A program made the translations under genes and the position numbers. Shown piece after piece: positions 54,303 to 63,953 of a stretch of DNA of 64,000 nucleotides (within the stretch, counting starts at the first letter, position 1; every line of letters begins with the position of its first letter). The notes beneath the pieces are model-generated. The model did no database searches and was not told the origin of the DNA. It was given only the letters and a program-made list of their open reading frames with translations. This DNA comes from Peribacillus loiseleuriae. GTDB lineage: Bacteria > Bacillota > Bacilli > Bacillales > DSM-1321. The stretch spans positions 4,369,621 through 4,433,620 of the forward strand of contig NZ_LFZW01000001.1 of NCBI RefSeq assembly GCF_001183985.1. The letters are read 5' to 3'.

Positions 54303-55325
54303 TTAGAATGCATAGTCTCTCAGCCTTAACTTGTCTGCGGTTTCCCATGTTCCATGAACACTTGCCAAGATAAGCATTTGCTTTTTCTTACTCAAATCGC
54401 TTTCCATTTTTCTATTGTCTAGGAATTGAAACCAAACTAAATAAAGTTGTAAATACTTCGTAGAAACACCATTAAAACGACTTATCCATTTCTTTAAACG
54501 GGAATGGTAACTATTAATATTATTGAGGTGGTAGATGCCTTTCTTTACATATTCTTTCTTACTTCCGTTTATGATGATGTGCTCCACATCGTTAGTAGAT
54601 GTGTAAGATTTGTAAGAATTGTGAGCATCGGAAATAAGCACCGTATCATTCTTAAAATGCGATGTAAGGGTGTTATCAATTTGTTCCATTAGAATCCTAC
54701 CTGAACCTACCCGTTTTGAAAGGGTTGTTTTGTTTCGGTCTCTAGCTACTAATACACAGACTTGTTCATTGGAAATACCTCTTTTGGAAGCAGAACCGCC
54801 ACGTTTTCTTGGTTTGCGATTCGGAATAACTCTACGTCCTTTATGGCTTTCTAAGAAGTATGTTTCATCTACTTCTACGAGTCCTTCAAATATACCGATG
54901 CTTTCTTTTGTGAGAGCAGACAGCACTTTATGCCTCCAGTAAAAAGCGGTTACGTGAGTAATGCCAATTTGTGAAGCTGTTTCACGAAGTGATAGACCAT
55001 TCAACATACACTCAATAAATGGAATCCATTTGTCTGCCTTTTTCGAACGATACATAGGGGAATTAGTCAAATCACTGCTTAATTTATGACAATCTTTGCA
55101 CTTATAACGTTGGCGACCATCTCGCTTCCCGTAACGAACCACTGATGTACTTCCACAATGCCGACAATGAAAACCATGAGAAAACTTTCTCTCCCTCAAT
55201 TCACCGATTAAAGCTCCTTGTTGTGAGGATGAAGGCGAGAAATGGCGAGTTAGATAATCTAAAATGTATTCTTTGTCTTTATCATTTAAAGAAGAAATAT
55301 TAGCTATTATGTTCGTTAAAGTCAT
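54303..55325 (-). CDS. IS1595-family transposase
   Basis: The 340-aa protein has an N-terminal zinc-ribbon CRHCGSTSVVRYGKRDGRQR with YKCKDCHK, a helix-turn-helix LSLRETASQIGITHVTAFYW, and a DDE-type ISXO2 domain: GLVEVDETYFLESHKG, LISDAHNSYKSY and YHLNNINSYHSRLKKW. It is intact and in an element with perfect target duplications, so it may be active. Confidence 0.93.
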   Translation of the reverse strand: MTLTNIIANISSLNDKDKEYILDYLTRHFSPSSSQQGALIGELRERKFSHGFHCRHCGSTSVVRYGKRDGRQRYKCKDCHKLSSDLTNSPMYRSKKADKWIPFIECMLNGLSLRETASQIGITHVTAFYWRHKVLSALTKESIGIFEGLVEVDETYFLESHKGRRVIPNRKPRKRGGSASKRGISNEQVCVLVARDRNKTTLSKRVGSGRILMEQIDNTLTSHFKNDTVLISDAHNSYKSYTSTNDVEHIIINGSKKEYVKKGIYHLNNINSYHSRLKKWISRFNGVSTKYLQLYLVWFQFLDNRKMESDLSKKKQMLILASVHGTWETADKLRLRDYAF

Positions 55326-55464
55326 TTGAATTGCCCCTTTTGTAATGTATACAGTCAGGATACTACAAAAGAGGACGTTTTATTCAAAATCAACCAATAA
55401 CTTTAACATAGCCTTATTTTTATAAACCCTTACCTTGATTTCCTCCCTTTGAACCAATGTTAAA

Positions 55465-55690
55465 AAGGCAACCCCATATGCAGAGCTTGCCTTTGTTTTG
55501 TATGAAGGACATGGGGACGGGTCTTCACGACTCACTCATATAGCCAATCAACTTAACAGGTATACTTATTTTATCGAGATTAAATCCGAAATTTAGGCTC
55601 CGCACCGCCATCATTGTAATGAGGTGAGTGTAGCGTGCTTCATGATCTATCCTTCACAGTATCTGGTGGTGTTTTAACGTTAGATTGATC
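55465..55690 (+). repeat. Repeat family B, copy 3, with leading hairpin
   Basis: A hairpin AAAGGCAA/TTGCCTTT precedes GTATGAAGGACATGGGGACG at 55500. The rest follows copy B1 through AGGCTCCGCACCGCCATCAT and GATCTATCCTTCACAGTA to GGTGGTGTTTTAACG. It lies between the IS1595 element and a small gene. Confidence 0.8.
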
Positions 55691-55711
55691 TTGTATGGTT
55701 GTTAGCACCAG

Positions 55712-55852
55712 TTAGCGTTCCACTTCATCCAAACTCCATTTTTTCTTTAACCAAACAATTTCATTTTCCGCAAGTCTTGTGATCTCTTTAACAACATTCT
55801 CTGGCAGGCCACGTCTTAGTAAAATATCCGCAATTAGATAAGGCTTTGTCAT
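55712..55852 (-). CDS. Small hypothetical protein, 46 aa
   Basis: An ATG with GGAGATGATCTG upstream opens MTKPYLIADILLRRGLPENV, and the frame continues VKEITRLAENEIVWLKKKWS before a stop next to repeat B3. It is predicted helical, soluble and charged. No family is recognised; the ribosome site and length make it plausible. Confidence 0.55.
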   Translation of the reverse strand: MTKPYLIADILLRRGLPENVVKEITRLAENEIVWLKKKWSLDEVER

Positions 55853-55964
55853 CAGATCATCTCCCATACAGATTCTGGATGCTTATTACCTCCATTATAG
55901 CGAAAAAAGTCTATGGAAAAAACAGTCAGCCGCCTATTTTACTAAATCTTCAAAAAAACCAACT

Positions 55965-55993
55965 CAAGAAGTGAAATTGTATCTCACTTCTTG
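55965..55993 (-). terminator. menEC terminator
   Basis: CAAGAAGTGA and TCACTTCTTG form a 10-bp stem; on the minus strand it is followed by GAGTTGGTTTTTTT, directly beyond the menC stop. Confidence 0.85.
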
Positions 55994-56003
55994 TCCAATA
56001 TTA

Positions 56004-57113
56004 CTATTCCGATTTATATAATTGCTGATGAACCGTCATAGCTCTCAAGTTCTGTTCATTCACTTCAAAACCAATTCCCACACCATCTGGAACCGTTATA
56101 AACCCATCCTCAACAATGATTTCTGGATCAACAATATCATACTCCCAGTAACGTGAAGAAGACGATACATCACCTGGAATCGTAAATCCATTAAGCGAGG
56201 CAAGCGCAATATTATGAGCTTTCGAAATGCCAAATTCAATCATTCCACCGCACCAAACCGGAATTTCTTTTTCTACACACAGATTATGAATGTTGACAGC
56301 CTCTATCCATCCACCAACGCGTGACATCTTAATACTAATCACTTTACCGCTTCCAAGCAGTAAGGCTTGTTTAGCATCATGAAACGAGCAGATGCTTTCA
56401 TCAAGGCAAATGGGCGTTTCAATTTCTTTTTGTAAAATCGCGTGTTCCATTAAATCATCATGCCCGAGTGGTTGTTCGATCATTTGCAAATTGAATTCAT
56501 CTAGCCTTTTCAAATGCTCAATATCTCCAAGGGAGTACGAAGAATTCGCATCTGCCATAAGCGGAATATCCGGATAATGATGCCGGATTTCCGATAAAAC
56601 TTCAACGTCTGTAGATCGTTGAATCTTTATTTTATAGCGCTGATAACCGATTGTAGCAAATTCTTCAATCTGCTTAAGAGCCTTCTTCACATCATCGGCT
56701 GCAATGACAACTCCTGCCGCAACAGTTTTCCTTATCCCTCCGAATAATTGGCCGAGGTACATTTCCTGCTGCTTTGCATATAAGTCCCAAACGGCTTGTC
56801 CAAGACCAGATTTCGCCATTGAATTTCTTCGAATACTAGCCCATAAAGACTCAAGTTCTTTAGGGTGGTGAATCGAATGGCGCAACACAAGTGGAATTAA
56901 AAAATCCTCTAATATATGCAGACATGTCTTAATCGTTTCTTCCGTATACCACGGGCTTGAAAACGGAACCGCTTCACCATAGCCGATTCTTCCATCGCTA
57001 TCTCGTACTTCAATCACAATCGCTTCCCGTTTTGTCACCGTCTCTAAATGAGTCATGAATGGTAGCTTTAAAGGAGCAGAAATAAGAGAGAGAGAAATCG
57101 AGGAAATTTTCAT
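56004..57113 (-). CDS. menC: o-Succinylbenzoate synthase
   Basis: The 369-aa enolase-superfamily enzyme dehydrates SHCHC to o-succinylbenzoate for menaquinone. The first catalytic lysine is in YQRYKIKIQR near residue 163, metal ligands are in MADANSSY, MIEQPL and CLDESI, and the second lysine is in ISIKMSRVGGW. It is of the N-acylamino-acid-racemase-like group common in Bacilli. It lies 3 bp after menE. Confidence 0.93.
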   Translation of the reverse strand: MKISSISLSLISAPLKLPFMTHLETVTKREAIVIEVRDSDGRIGYGEAVPFSSPWYTEETIKTCLHILEDFLIPLVLRHSIHHPKELESLWASIRRNSMAKSGLGQAVWDLYAKQQEMYLGQLFGGIRKTVAAGVVIAADDVKKALKQIEEFATIGYQRYKIKIQRSTDVEVLSEIRHHYPDIPLMADANSSYSLGDIEHLKRLDEFNLQMIEQPLGHDDLMEHAILQKEIETPICLDESICSFHDAKQALLLGSGKVISIKMSRVGGWIEAVNIHNLCVEKEIPVWCGGMIEFGISKAHNIALASLNGFTIPGDVSSSSRYWEYDIVDPEIIVEDGFITVPDGVGIGFEVNEQNLRAMTVHQQLYKSE

Positions 57114-57116
57114 AAA

Positions 57117-58604
57117 CTAGTCCTCCAATCGCTTTCTTAATTCTCTTCTCAACAGTTTATTCGAAGCGTTCCGCGGCAGTTCTTCGTAAAAAATGATTCT
57201 TTTTGGTACTTTATAGGATGCTAAACGCGTTAGACAATGTTCAATAATCTCCTGCTCAGTCAATACATGTCCTGGTTTACCGACAACAAAGGCAACGGCA
57301 ATCTGGCCCCATGCTTCATCAGACAATCCCGTGACACCTACTTCAAACACGCTTGGATGACTACCTACTACTGCTTCAATTTCAGCAGGGTATACGTTTT
57401 CACCGCCGGAAATGATTAAATCAGACCGACGATCCATGACAAACAGAAAGCCCTCTTCATCCACATAACCAATATCACCTGTATACAGCCAACCATTCTT
57501 GATTGTTTCGCCCGTCGCTTCTTTTCGATTCAAATAACCTTCTGTTACATTCGGTCCTTTTACAACAATTTCACCAGGTTGATTCGGCTCTGCTTCCATT
57601 CCATCCTTTTCAATTCGCAATTGCGATGGAAACAATGCTTTCCCAGCTGAACCGATTTTCTGCAAACTATCCTCAGGTGAAAGGGTGACAATTTGCGAAC
57701 TTGTTTCCGTCATGCCATATGTCTGATAAACCGGAATCCCTTTTTCCTTGCATTCTAAAAGCATATGCTTAGGTGCCGGACCACCTCCAAGTAGCATACA
57801 ACGGAAACTGTCAGGATAGCGTTTTCCTCCAAGATTAGTAAGCATCCTGTTTAACATAGCCGTTACAACCGAAATGATTGTCACGCCATTTTCGATAATC
57901 ATTTGATTGGCCTCTGCTTCATTAAATTTCTCAACGAGCACAACCTTCATTCCATAAATGACGTTTCGCATGAAGATGGAAAGCCCGCTAATATGAAAAA
58001 TGGGAACCGCGCAGTACCAGCTATCCTGCTCAGTCAGTCCAAGGTTCAAAACAGAGCCTATTGCACTCCACCAATGATTTCCAAAGGTTTGGATGACACC
58101 CTTCGGATTCCCAGTTGTCCCCGATGTATACATAATGGTCGCAGTATCACTCAAATCAAATTCTTCTAAAATAGGTACGCCTTCTACTCCACTAATAGAA
58201 GCCAACGCCTCTTTTTCAATAATGGGCAACTCTTGCATGGAAGATTGAATCTCATTTATTTTTTCAAAGAAGGTTTGTTCAGACAAAAGCAGTTTTGCTT
58301 CACTATCACACAGCTGCCAAATGAGTTCAGCCGCAGTTAAACGGGTATTGAGCATAACAATCTTCACACCAAGATAAAAAAGAGCATGAATGATTATGAC
58401 ACTATCCTTGTGATTCCGGATTAATACAGCACAAGAATCTCCCCGCTTTAGATTTTGAGTAGCAAGCTTTGCTGCCATCTGTTCCGCTTGCAAATCAAGA
58501 TCGCGAAAAGTAAGAACCTTTCCTTCAAATTCAACAGCTGGTCGATGTGGCGACAGCATAGCTCGTTTCTTCAGCCAATTGGGTAGTCTTTCGGTTGTAT
58601 TCAT
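57117..58604 (-). CDS. menE: o-Succinylbenzoate-CoA ligase
   Basis: The 495-aa acyl-activating enzyme has the AMP-binding motif IMYTSGTTGNPKGVIQT near residue 150, YQTYGMTETSS, GWLYTGDIGYVDEEGFLFV and the C-terminal PRNASNKLLRRELR lysine region. It makes OSB-CoA for MenB. In B. subtilis menE follows menB directly; here repeat B4 and a terminator lie between them, so menE-menC probably has its own promoter. Confidence 0.95.
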   Translation of the reverse strand: MNTTERLPNWLKKRAMLSPHRPAVEFEGKVLTFRDLDLQAEQMAAKLATQNLKRGDSCAVLIRNHKDSVIIIHALFYLGVKIVMLNTRLTAAELIWQLCDSEAKLLLSEQTFFEKINEIQSSMQELPIIEKEALASISGVEGVPILEEFDLSDTATIMYTSGTTGNPKGVIQTFGNHWWSAIGSVLNLGLTEQDSWYCAVPIFHISGLSIFMRNVIYGMKVVLVEKFNEAEANQMIIENGVTIISVVTAMLNRMLTNLGGKRYPDSFRCMLLGGGPAPKHMLLECKEKGIPVYQTYGMTETSSQIVTLSPEDSLQKIGSAGKALFPSQLRIEKDGMEAEPNQPGEIVVKGPNVTEGYLNRKEATGETIKNGWLYTGDIGYVDEEGFLFVMDRRSDLIISGGENVYPAEIEAVVGSHPSVFEVGVTGLSDEAWGQIAVAFVVGKPGHVLTEQEIIEHCLTRLASYKVPKRIIFYEELPRNASNKLLRRELRKRLED

Positions 58605-58645
58605 GGCAATCCCTTCTTTCTGTAATCAAGGTTTAGCTCCGCTTT

Positions 58646-58836
58646 TGTATGAAGGACACGGGGACGGGGCTTCGCGACTTACTACTATAGTCAGTCTACT
58701 TAACAGGTATACTCATTTTATCGAGAAAGCATCCAAAATTCCGGCTCTGCACCGCTACCATTGTAATTAGGCGAGTGTAGTATTCTTAATGATCTATCCT
58801 TCATAGTAACTGGTGGCATTTTAACGCCATTTTAGG
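58646..58836 (+). repeat. Repeat family B, copy 4, between menE and menB
   Basis: GTATGAAGGACACGGGGACG at the left, CCAAAATTCCGGCTCTGCAC inside and GATCTATCCTTCATAGTA, GGTGGCATTTTAACGCC at the right align with the other copies. It splits the menaquinone gene cluster. Confidence 0.82.
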
Positions 58837-58846
58837 TTTTCTATAT

Positions 58847-58882
58847 AAAAACAGCTCGACGAGAAACTCGCCAAGCTGCTTT
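58847..58882 (-). terminator. menB terminator
   Basis: On the minus strand AAAGCAGCTTGGCGAG and CTCGTCGAGCTGTTTT form a stem with minor mismatches, followed by T-rich sequence. Confidence 0.7.
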
Positions 58883-58893
58883 GTCTATTCTTA

Positions 58894-59712
58894 TTAAGGA
58901 AAACGCGGGAATTGACCGAAGTCAGGTTTACGTTTTTCTTTGAAAGCATCGCGACCTTCTTTTGCTTCGTCTGTTGTGTAATACAGAAGCGTAGCGTCTC
59001 CGGCAAATTGCTGAAGTCCTGCAAGGCCGTCTGTGTCCGCATTAAATGCAGCTTTTAAGAAACGAAGAGCCGTCGGACTCTTTTCAAGCATTTCCTCACA
59101 CCATTGTACCGTTTCAGCTTCCAATTGATCTAAAGGAACAACTGTATTGACCAAGCCCATGTCCAATGCTTCCTGTGCACCGTATTGACGGCATAGGTAC
59201 CAGATTTCACGCGCTTTCTTATGTCCAACAATCCGTGCTAAGTAGCCAGACCCGTATCCCGCGTCAAAGCTTCCTACAGTTGGTCCTGTTTGTCCGAATA
59301 CCGCATTGTCAGCAGCAATCGTTAAGTCACACACGATGTGTAGTACATGCCCTCCACCAATCGCATAACCCGCTACCATGGCAACAACAGGTTTCGGAAT
59401 CGTACGAATTAAGCGCTGTAGATCTAATACATTCAAACGTGGAATATCATCGTCGCCGACATACCCACCATGCCCACGTACTTTTTGGTCACCGCCTGAA
59501 CAGAAAGCTTTGCCGCCCTCACCTGTTAAAATAATGACACCAATGCTAGAGTCATCACGTGCTCTTGCGAATGCATCGATCATTTCAGACACTGTTTTCG
59601 GCGTAAATGCATTATGTACATGTGGTCGGTTAATTGATACTTTAGCAATCCCATTATATTTTTGGAATAAAATTTCTTTATATTCACGAATTGTTTCCCA
59701 CTGAATTGTCAT
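58894..59712 (-). CDS. menB: 1,4-Dihydroxy-2-naphthoyl-CoA synthase
   Basis: The ATG at 59712 (AAAGGAGGATATAAC upstream) gives 272 aa. It is a crotonase-fold enzyme with [17 protein letters not shown] (oxyanion hole), [10 protein letters not shown], and the Tyr/Ser-bearing [18 protein letters not shown] loop. It cyclises OSB-CoA. The length matches the family. Confidence 0.96.
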   Translation of the reverse strand: MTIQWETIREYKEILFQKYNGIAKVSINRPHVHNAFTPKTVSEMIDAFARARDDSSIGVIILTGEGGKAFCSGGDQKVRGHGGYVGDDDIPRLNVLDLQRLIRTIPKPVVAMVAGYAIGGGHVLHIVCDLTIAADNAVFGQTGPTVGSFDAGYGSGYLARIVGHKKAREIWYLCRQYGAQEALDMGLVNTVVPLDQLEAETVQWCEEMLEKSPTALRFLKAAFNADTDGLAGLQQFAGDATLLYYTTDEAKEGRDAFKEKRKPDFGQFPRFP

Positions 59713-59725
59713 GTTATATCCTCCT

Positions 59726-60532
59726 TTATTGTTTTGATAAAAACTCACTTACTATCTTACCAAACTTCTCTTCATCTTCCACATGAATTGCATGACCAAC
59801 ATCATTTATTATCTGCCATGCGCACTCTTTCATGAGTCGTTGCATCGTTTTTGCTATGTCACAGAATTTTTTATCCAACTCACCTGTGAGAAGAAGGATT
59901 GGCATAGATAAGTTTTCAAGCTGATTCCACCAGGAAGGCTGAGCCCCCGTCCCCATTCCAAGTAAACTGTTAGCAAGCCCCAGTTCCGTGTTCGCAAGCC
60001 GCTCTTTTCTAATAATCTGTTGTTTCTCCTGAGGCATTTTCTTCTGTGTATCGAAAAGGGATATGTTCTCCCAGTCATCGACAAAAGTCAAAATGCCTTT
60101 TTCGATGATTTTATCAGCTAACTTTGCATCTTGGATCCTACGCTCTTGTCTGGCAGTCTCTGTCTTCAAACCTGGAGAAGCACTTTCAAGAATCAGTGAC
60201 TGAACATATTCAGGAAATAAACAAGCGAAACTTAGCGCAAGCCTTCCGCCCATTGAATAGCCAAGCACATGAGTTTTTTGAATCGAAAGTTTTTCTAAGA
60301 TTTCCCGAAGATCCTTCGCTGCTTCCAGCATAGTATATCGCTCGGCATTATGAGGAGATTCTGTAGAACCATGGCCAATGATATCCACCATAATCAGCTG
60401 ATACTTCTTTTGCATAGGCTCAAGAAATCTCCATGTTTCAAGGCTGCCTGTAAACCCATGTAAAAGGAGCAAAGGTTCACCCTGTCCTATAATGTCTATA
60501 TGGTACTCGACACTTCGACAGACAAGTTTCAC
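59726..60532 (-). CDS. menH: SHCHC synthase-type alpha/beta hydrolase
   Basis: The GTG at 60532 overlaps the menD stop (GTGA) and follows GAGGAAATACA, giving 268 aa. It has [14 protein letters not shown], the nucleophile in [14 protein letters not shown] near residue 95, LTGELDKKF for the acid, and [10 protein letters not shown] for the histidine. It removes pyruvate from SEPHCHC in menaquinone synthesis. Confidence 0.92.
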   Translation of the reverse strand: MKLVCRSVEYHIDIIGQGEPLLLLHGFTGSLETWRFLEPMQKKYQLIMVDIIGHGSTESPHNAERYTMLEAAKDLREILEKLSIQKTHVLGYSMGGRLALSFACLFPEYVQSLILESASPGLKTETARQERRIQDAKLADKIIEKGILTFVDDWENISLFDTQKKMPQEKQQIIRKERLANTELGLANSLLGMGTGAQPSWWNQLENLSMPILLLTGELDKKFCDIAKTMQRLMKECAWQIINDVGHAIHVEDEEKFGKIVSEFLSKQ

Positions 60533-62277
60533 TGTATTTCCTCGTTTAAAGCTGATGCTATTTCCCGGGAAACAAAACTCCACAAATTACGATGTTTTAG
60601 AACATTCGACTCGCGATTTGTCGGAATCTCAATGATTTTTAATCCAGGTATTGAAAATGATGTTGTAAAGACCTCGCTAAATTCATCCCAATTCTGAACC
60701 TTTTGATATGTTGTGTTATAAAGTTGAGCTGTATATGAAAAATCAAGTCCATGCGGAGTACCGAATAGCACTTCGAAATATTCTTTTTCTGAAGCTTGCG
60801 ATAAGAATGAGAATATCCCGCCTCCATCATTATTAATCACCAAAATGGTCAAATTTTGGCCTTGAAGCTTTCCGGCAAGCAAACCATTCATATCGTGGAA
60901 AAAGCTTAAATCACCGATCACAAGTACCGTCTTTTCTTTAACCGTACTCACACCAAGAGCAGTCGAAACGATGCCATCAATTCCGTTTGCACCCCGGTTT
61001 GCATAGATTTCTACATTCTTACCATTTACAAAGAAAAACGTATCTAAATCTCGAATAGGCATACTGTTTCCGACAAATAAGTGAGAATGCTCTGGCATGA
61101 GCTCATTCAATTTGTAAAATAGTTTCCCTTCATCTAGCTCTTCTTCATTGCGAATGCTTGAGAGCGCATGTTTTGTCGCTTCATTAACCCTAACCCAGCG
61201 TTGTAACCAGCCTTGGTCACGGTTTTCAGGCAGCCGTTCGACAATATCTTGGCAAAAGCGTTCTTCTTCACTGTACACCATACGCGTGGCAAGACCGCTT
61301 GGGTCCCGAAAACCTGCTCCACCATCAATGACAAAGTTCTCGACTTGCTGTTTTTTTAACCATAGCAACAAAGGCTTCGACACAGGCATGGCTCCAAAGC
61401 GAAGGATGACATCAGGATAAAAAGCATCCATCACTTGTTCATCACGCAAAAATGTATCATAACAGTCTATCACATTTGCAAACGAATGTTGACCGCTTCG
61501 CAACTGTGAAAGTGGATCTGCAAGAATGGGAAATCCTAATTTTTCGCCAAGCTCCGTCACGGCCCCTTTTATGTCATCATTCTTCATGTCTCCGCAAATA
61601 ATCAGCCCTCGTTTAGCTTGCCCAATTTCTTGTGCAATTGCATCCAATTGGTTCATCGATAATGTTAATATACCAGGTTCAATCGCTACAGCAGCTTGTT
61701 TCTTCTCCTGACGGTACTTTTTCGCTTCTGCCAAATTCGGAAGAAGCGGTTCTCGCAGAGGGAAATTTAAATGAACCGGACCAGCGGGCTCATTAGCTGC
61801 AGTCGCTACAGCTCTTGCACAAACCGTTCTCGCATAACGTACCATACTCATACTGCTCTCTGGTAGCGCCATCTCAACAAACCATTTCACGTGATTGCCA
61901 TACAGCCCAATTTGGTTGATCGTCTGCGGTGCACCGATATCCCGCAATTCATGCGGTCTATCTGCCGTTAGGACAATCAGAGGAATCCGAGAGTAGAACG
62001 CTTCTACTATTGCGGGATAATAATTAGCGGTTGCTGTTCCTGATGTACAAAGCATCGCTACTGGCTTTTTCATTGCTTTTGCAAGCCCTAATGCAAAAAA
62101 GGCAGCAGAACGCTCATCTACATTAATATGAATCTTTATCTCAGGATGCTCCGCCAAAAGCAAGGCCAATGGCGTGGACCGCGAACCTGGACTAATTACT
62201 ACGTCCTTTATTTGATTTTGAGCTAATTCATCGACAAAAGCCGTCGCATACACCGTTAATGCATCACGGTCATTCAT
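60529..62277 (-). CDS. menD: SEPHCHC synthase
   Basis: The 582-aa thiamine-diphosphate enzyme has SPGSRSTPLALLLAEHP, CTSGTATANYYPAIVEA, and the C-terminal ThDP motif VLVIGDLSFFHDMNGLLAG with NNDGGGIFSFL. It joins 2-oxoglutarate to isochorismate. It overlaps menF by 8 bases and menH by 4, a tightly coupled operon. Confidence 0.97.
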   Translation of the reverse strand: MNDRDALTVYATAFVDELAQNQIKDVVISPGSRSTPLALLLAEHPEIKIHINVDERSAAFFALGLAKAMKKPVAMLCTSGTATANYYPAIVEAFYSRIPLIVLTADRPHELRDIGAPQTINQIGLYGNHVKWFVEMALPESSMSMVRYARTVCARAVATAANEPAGPVHLNFPLREPLLPNLAEAKKYRQEKKQAAVAIEPGILTLSMNQLDAIAQEIGQAKRGLIICGDMKNDDIKGAVTELGEKLGFPILADPLSQLRSGQHSFANVIDCYDTFLRDEQVMDAFYPDVILRFGAMPVSKPLLLWLKKQQVENFVIDGGAGFRDPSGLATRMVYSEEERFCQDIVERLPENRDQGWLQRWVRVNEATKHALSSIRNEEELDEGKLFYKLNELMPEHSHLFVGNSMPIRDLDTFFFVNGKNVEIYANRGANGIDGIVSTALGVSTVKEKTVLVIGDLSFFHDMNGLLAGKLQGQNLTILVINNDGGGIFSFLSQASEKEYFEVLFGTPHGLDFSYTAQLYNTTYQKVQNWDEFSEVFTTSFSIPGLKIIEIPTNRESNVLKHRNLWSFVSREIASALNEEIQ

Positions 62278-63679
62278 GAAGGTTCCCTCCTAAAGCACTT
62301 AGCATCGGATTGAATTTTATTCCAGTTTCTTCGTATTCACTTTCAGGTGTAGAATCTTCCAGCACTCCACAACCAGCAAACAAGGAAGCTTCATTGCCTT
62401 GAATGAGCGCTGAACGTATGCCTACTGCAAACTCGCCATTTCCATAAGAATCAGACCAGCCAATAGGGGATGCATAAAAGCCACGCTCCAGTTCTTCGTT
62501 TTCACGAATCCATGCAACTGCTTGTTCTGTCGGAAGTCCCCCCATTGCAGGTGTTGGATGAAGCTTGCCTATTACGTCGAAAATAGACACATTCGCATCG
62601 CATTCTCCACTAACTGGTGTATACAAATGCTGAATATGCCTATTTTTCATAACAGTCGGATCTTTAGGTACATCAAGCTTTTTACAAACCAAACTTAGTG
62701 CATCCTTAATCATTGAAACGACATATTGATGTTCCAATAGGTTTTTTTGATCATGTAACAGCTCATGTTCCAACTTCCTATCTTTTTTTGCATCTTTCCC
62801 GCGAGCAATTGAGCCAGCAAGACACGCAGAGAATAATTCATTTCCGTGTTTTTTTACGAGACGCTCAGGGGTTGCCCCAATAAAACAATCTCCTGCCGAT
62901 TCTAAACAAAAAATAAAGCTTCCTGCTTGTTCCTTTTGGAGCCGCCGAAGAACAGCAACTGTTTCAATTCGCTCCTTAAACACAATTCGTAATTCTCTTG
63001 CTAAAACAACTTTGTCCAATTCCGAATGTTTCATATGTAAAACGGCTTCTGCAACAATCTTCTTCCAACCTTCAGGATTATCCTCGATTTGTTCCACATA
63101 CTCATTTACGCTTACAGCCACATTCGTCAAACGATTTCTAATATCATTTTCCCGTTCATTTATCAGATCTATGAAGAGATTTGCTTCATCTTCCGATGTG
63201 CAAACAATGTTGGTCGTTAAATATGCTTGTCCCTTCACAATGGATAGCATGAAGGCAGGAATATAAAACAAACTATCACCAAATTGATCCCAAAGCAGGG
63301 AATCCGTTTTATTATAATCAAAAGAATATCCACCAAACACTAACGGACCTGTACCTACTACTCCAGAAACACCTACTTTAACGGCATTTTTCTGAAGTTC
63401 AGTCCAGTTCGCTTCAATATTCCTCACTCTTTTAGCGTCTGCCTTCACTTGGATTTTTTCCACTATACCTAAACCAGCAATGGTCAGTTCTTTTTCAGGA
63501 TCTTGCCAGTAAAAGCGTTCACCTGCATACCGTTCTCTTCCAGCATGATAAAATGAAAGGGGGTCTAAATCATCGATTTCCCTTACTACACTGAACAAGA
63601 CTTTTTGCTTTTGCTGTTTCGCTTTTTGCACAGCTTGCTGAAGTCCATAAAACCATTCAGTTTCATGTGAGATAGCCAA
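62270..63679 (-). CDS. menF: Isochorismate synthase
   Basis: The 469-aa chorismate-utilising enzyme has KVVLARELRIVF (lysine near 225), CLESAGDCFIGATPERLV, ACLAGSIARGKD, the PTPAMGGLPTEQA motif and a final FAGCGVLEDSTPESEYEETG. It is the first gene of the menF-D-H-B transcript. The start follows a GGGGGATTTTTTT site. Confidence 0.96.
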   Translation of the reverse strand: MAISHETEWFYGLQQAVQKAKQQKQKVLFSVVREIDDLDPLSFYHAGRERYAGERFYWQDPEKELTIAGLGIVEKIQVKADAKRVRNIEANWTELQKNAVKVGVSGVVGTGPLVFGGYSFDYNKTDSLLWDQFGDSLFYIPAFMLSIVKGQAYLTTNIVCTSEDEANLFIDLINERENDIRNRLTNVAVSVNEYVEQIEDNPEGWKKIVAEAVLHMKHSELDKVVLARELRIVFKERIETVAVLRRLQKEQAGSFIFCLESAGDCFIGATPERLVKKHGNELFSACLAGSIARGKDAKKDRKLEHELLHDQKNLLEHQYVVSMIKDALSLVCKKLDVPKDPTVMKNRHIQHLYTPVSGECDANVSIFDVIGKLHPTPAMGGLPTEQAVAWIRENEELERGFYASPIGWSDSYGNGEFAVGIRSALIQGNEASLFAGCGVLEDSTPESEYEETGIKFNPMLSALGGNLHE

Positions 63680-63728
63680 AAAAAATCCCCCTTAATGTCA
63701 ACATTTTAAAAGCATACAAACCTATTTA

Positions 63729-63758
63729 AAGATACACCTCATTTCGACTCAATGTCAA
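63729..63758 (-). promoter_or_regulatory. Promoter of the men operon
   Basis: On the minus strand TTGACA (63753-63758) and TATCTT (63729-63734) are 18 bases apart, about 50 bases upstream of menF. Confidence 0.55.
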
Positions 63759-63862
63759 TTATTGCGGTCTTTATTCATCGTTTTATGACAACTTTTTTCC
63801 TATTAATATATTCTCTTCTAAAAACAAACAAACGTTATTGTTAAGAAAATCACAAATAGACA

Positions 63863-63891
63863 TTGACACACTTAATTAGTTTTCCTACACT
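63863..63891 (+). promoter_or_regulatory. Promoter of menA
   Basis: TTGACA (63863-63868) and TACACT (63886-63891) are separated by 17 bases, 62 bases before the menA start. Confidence 0.7.
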
Positions 63892-63953
63892 TATTCTGTA
63901 CCAATATTTGAATTATGATCACATTTGCAAGCTAACTTTAGAGGAGAAGAGAA

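Larger units (their letters stand above)
53853..55413. mobile_element. Intact IS1595-family insertion sequence with passenger gene
   Basis: Both ends start GGCTATGTTAAAG (right end read inverted) and match at 24 of the first 27 bases. The element is flanked by the direct repeat TTATTTTT at 53845-53852 and 55414-55421, the 8-bp target duplication usual for this family. It is 1561 bp and contains a 340-aa transposase on the minus strand and a 56-aa membrane protein on the plus strand. Confidence 0.93.
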
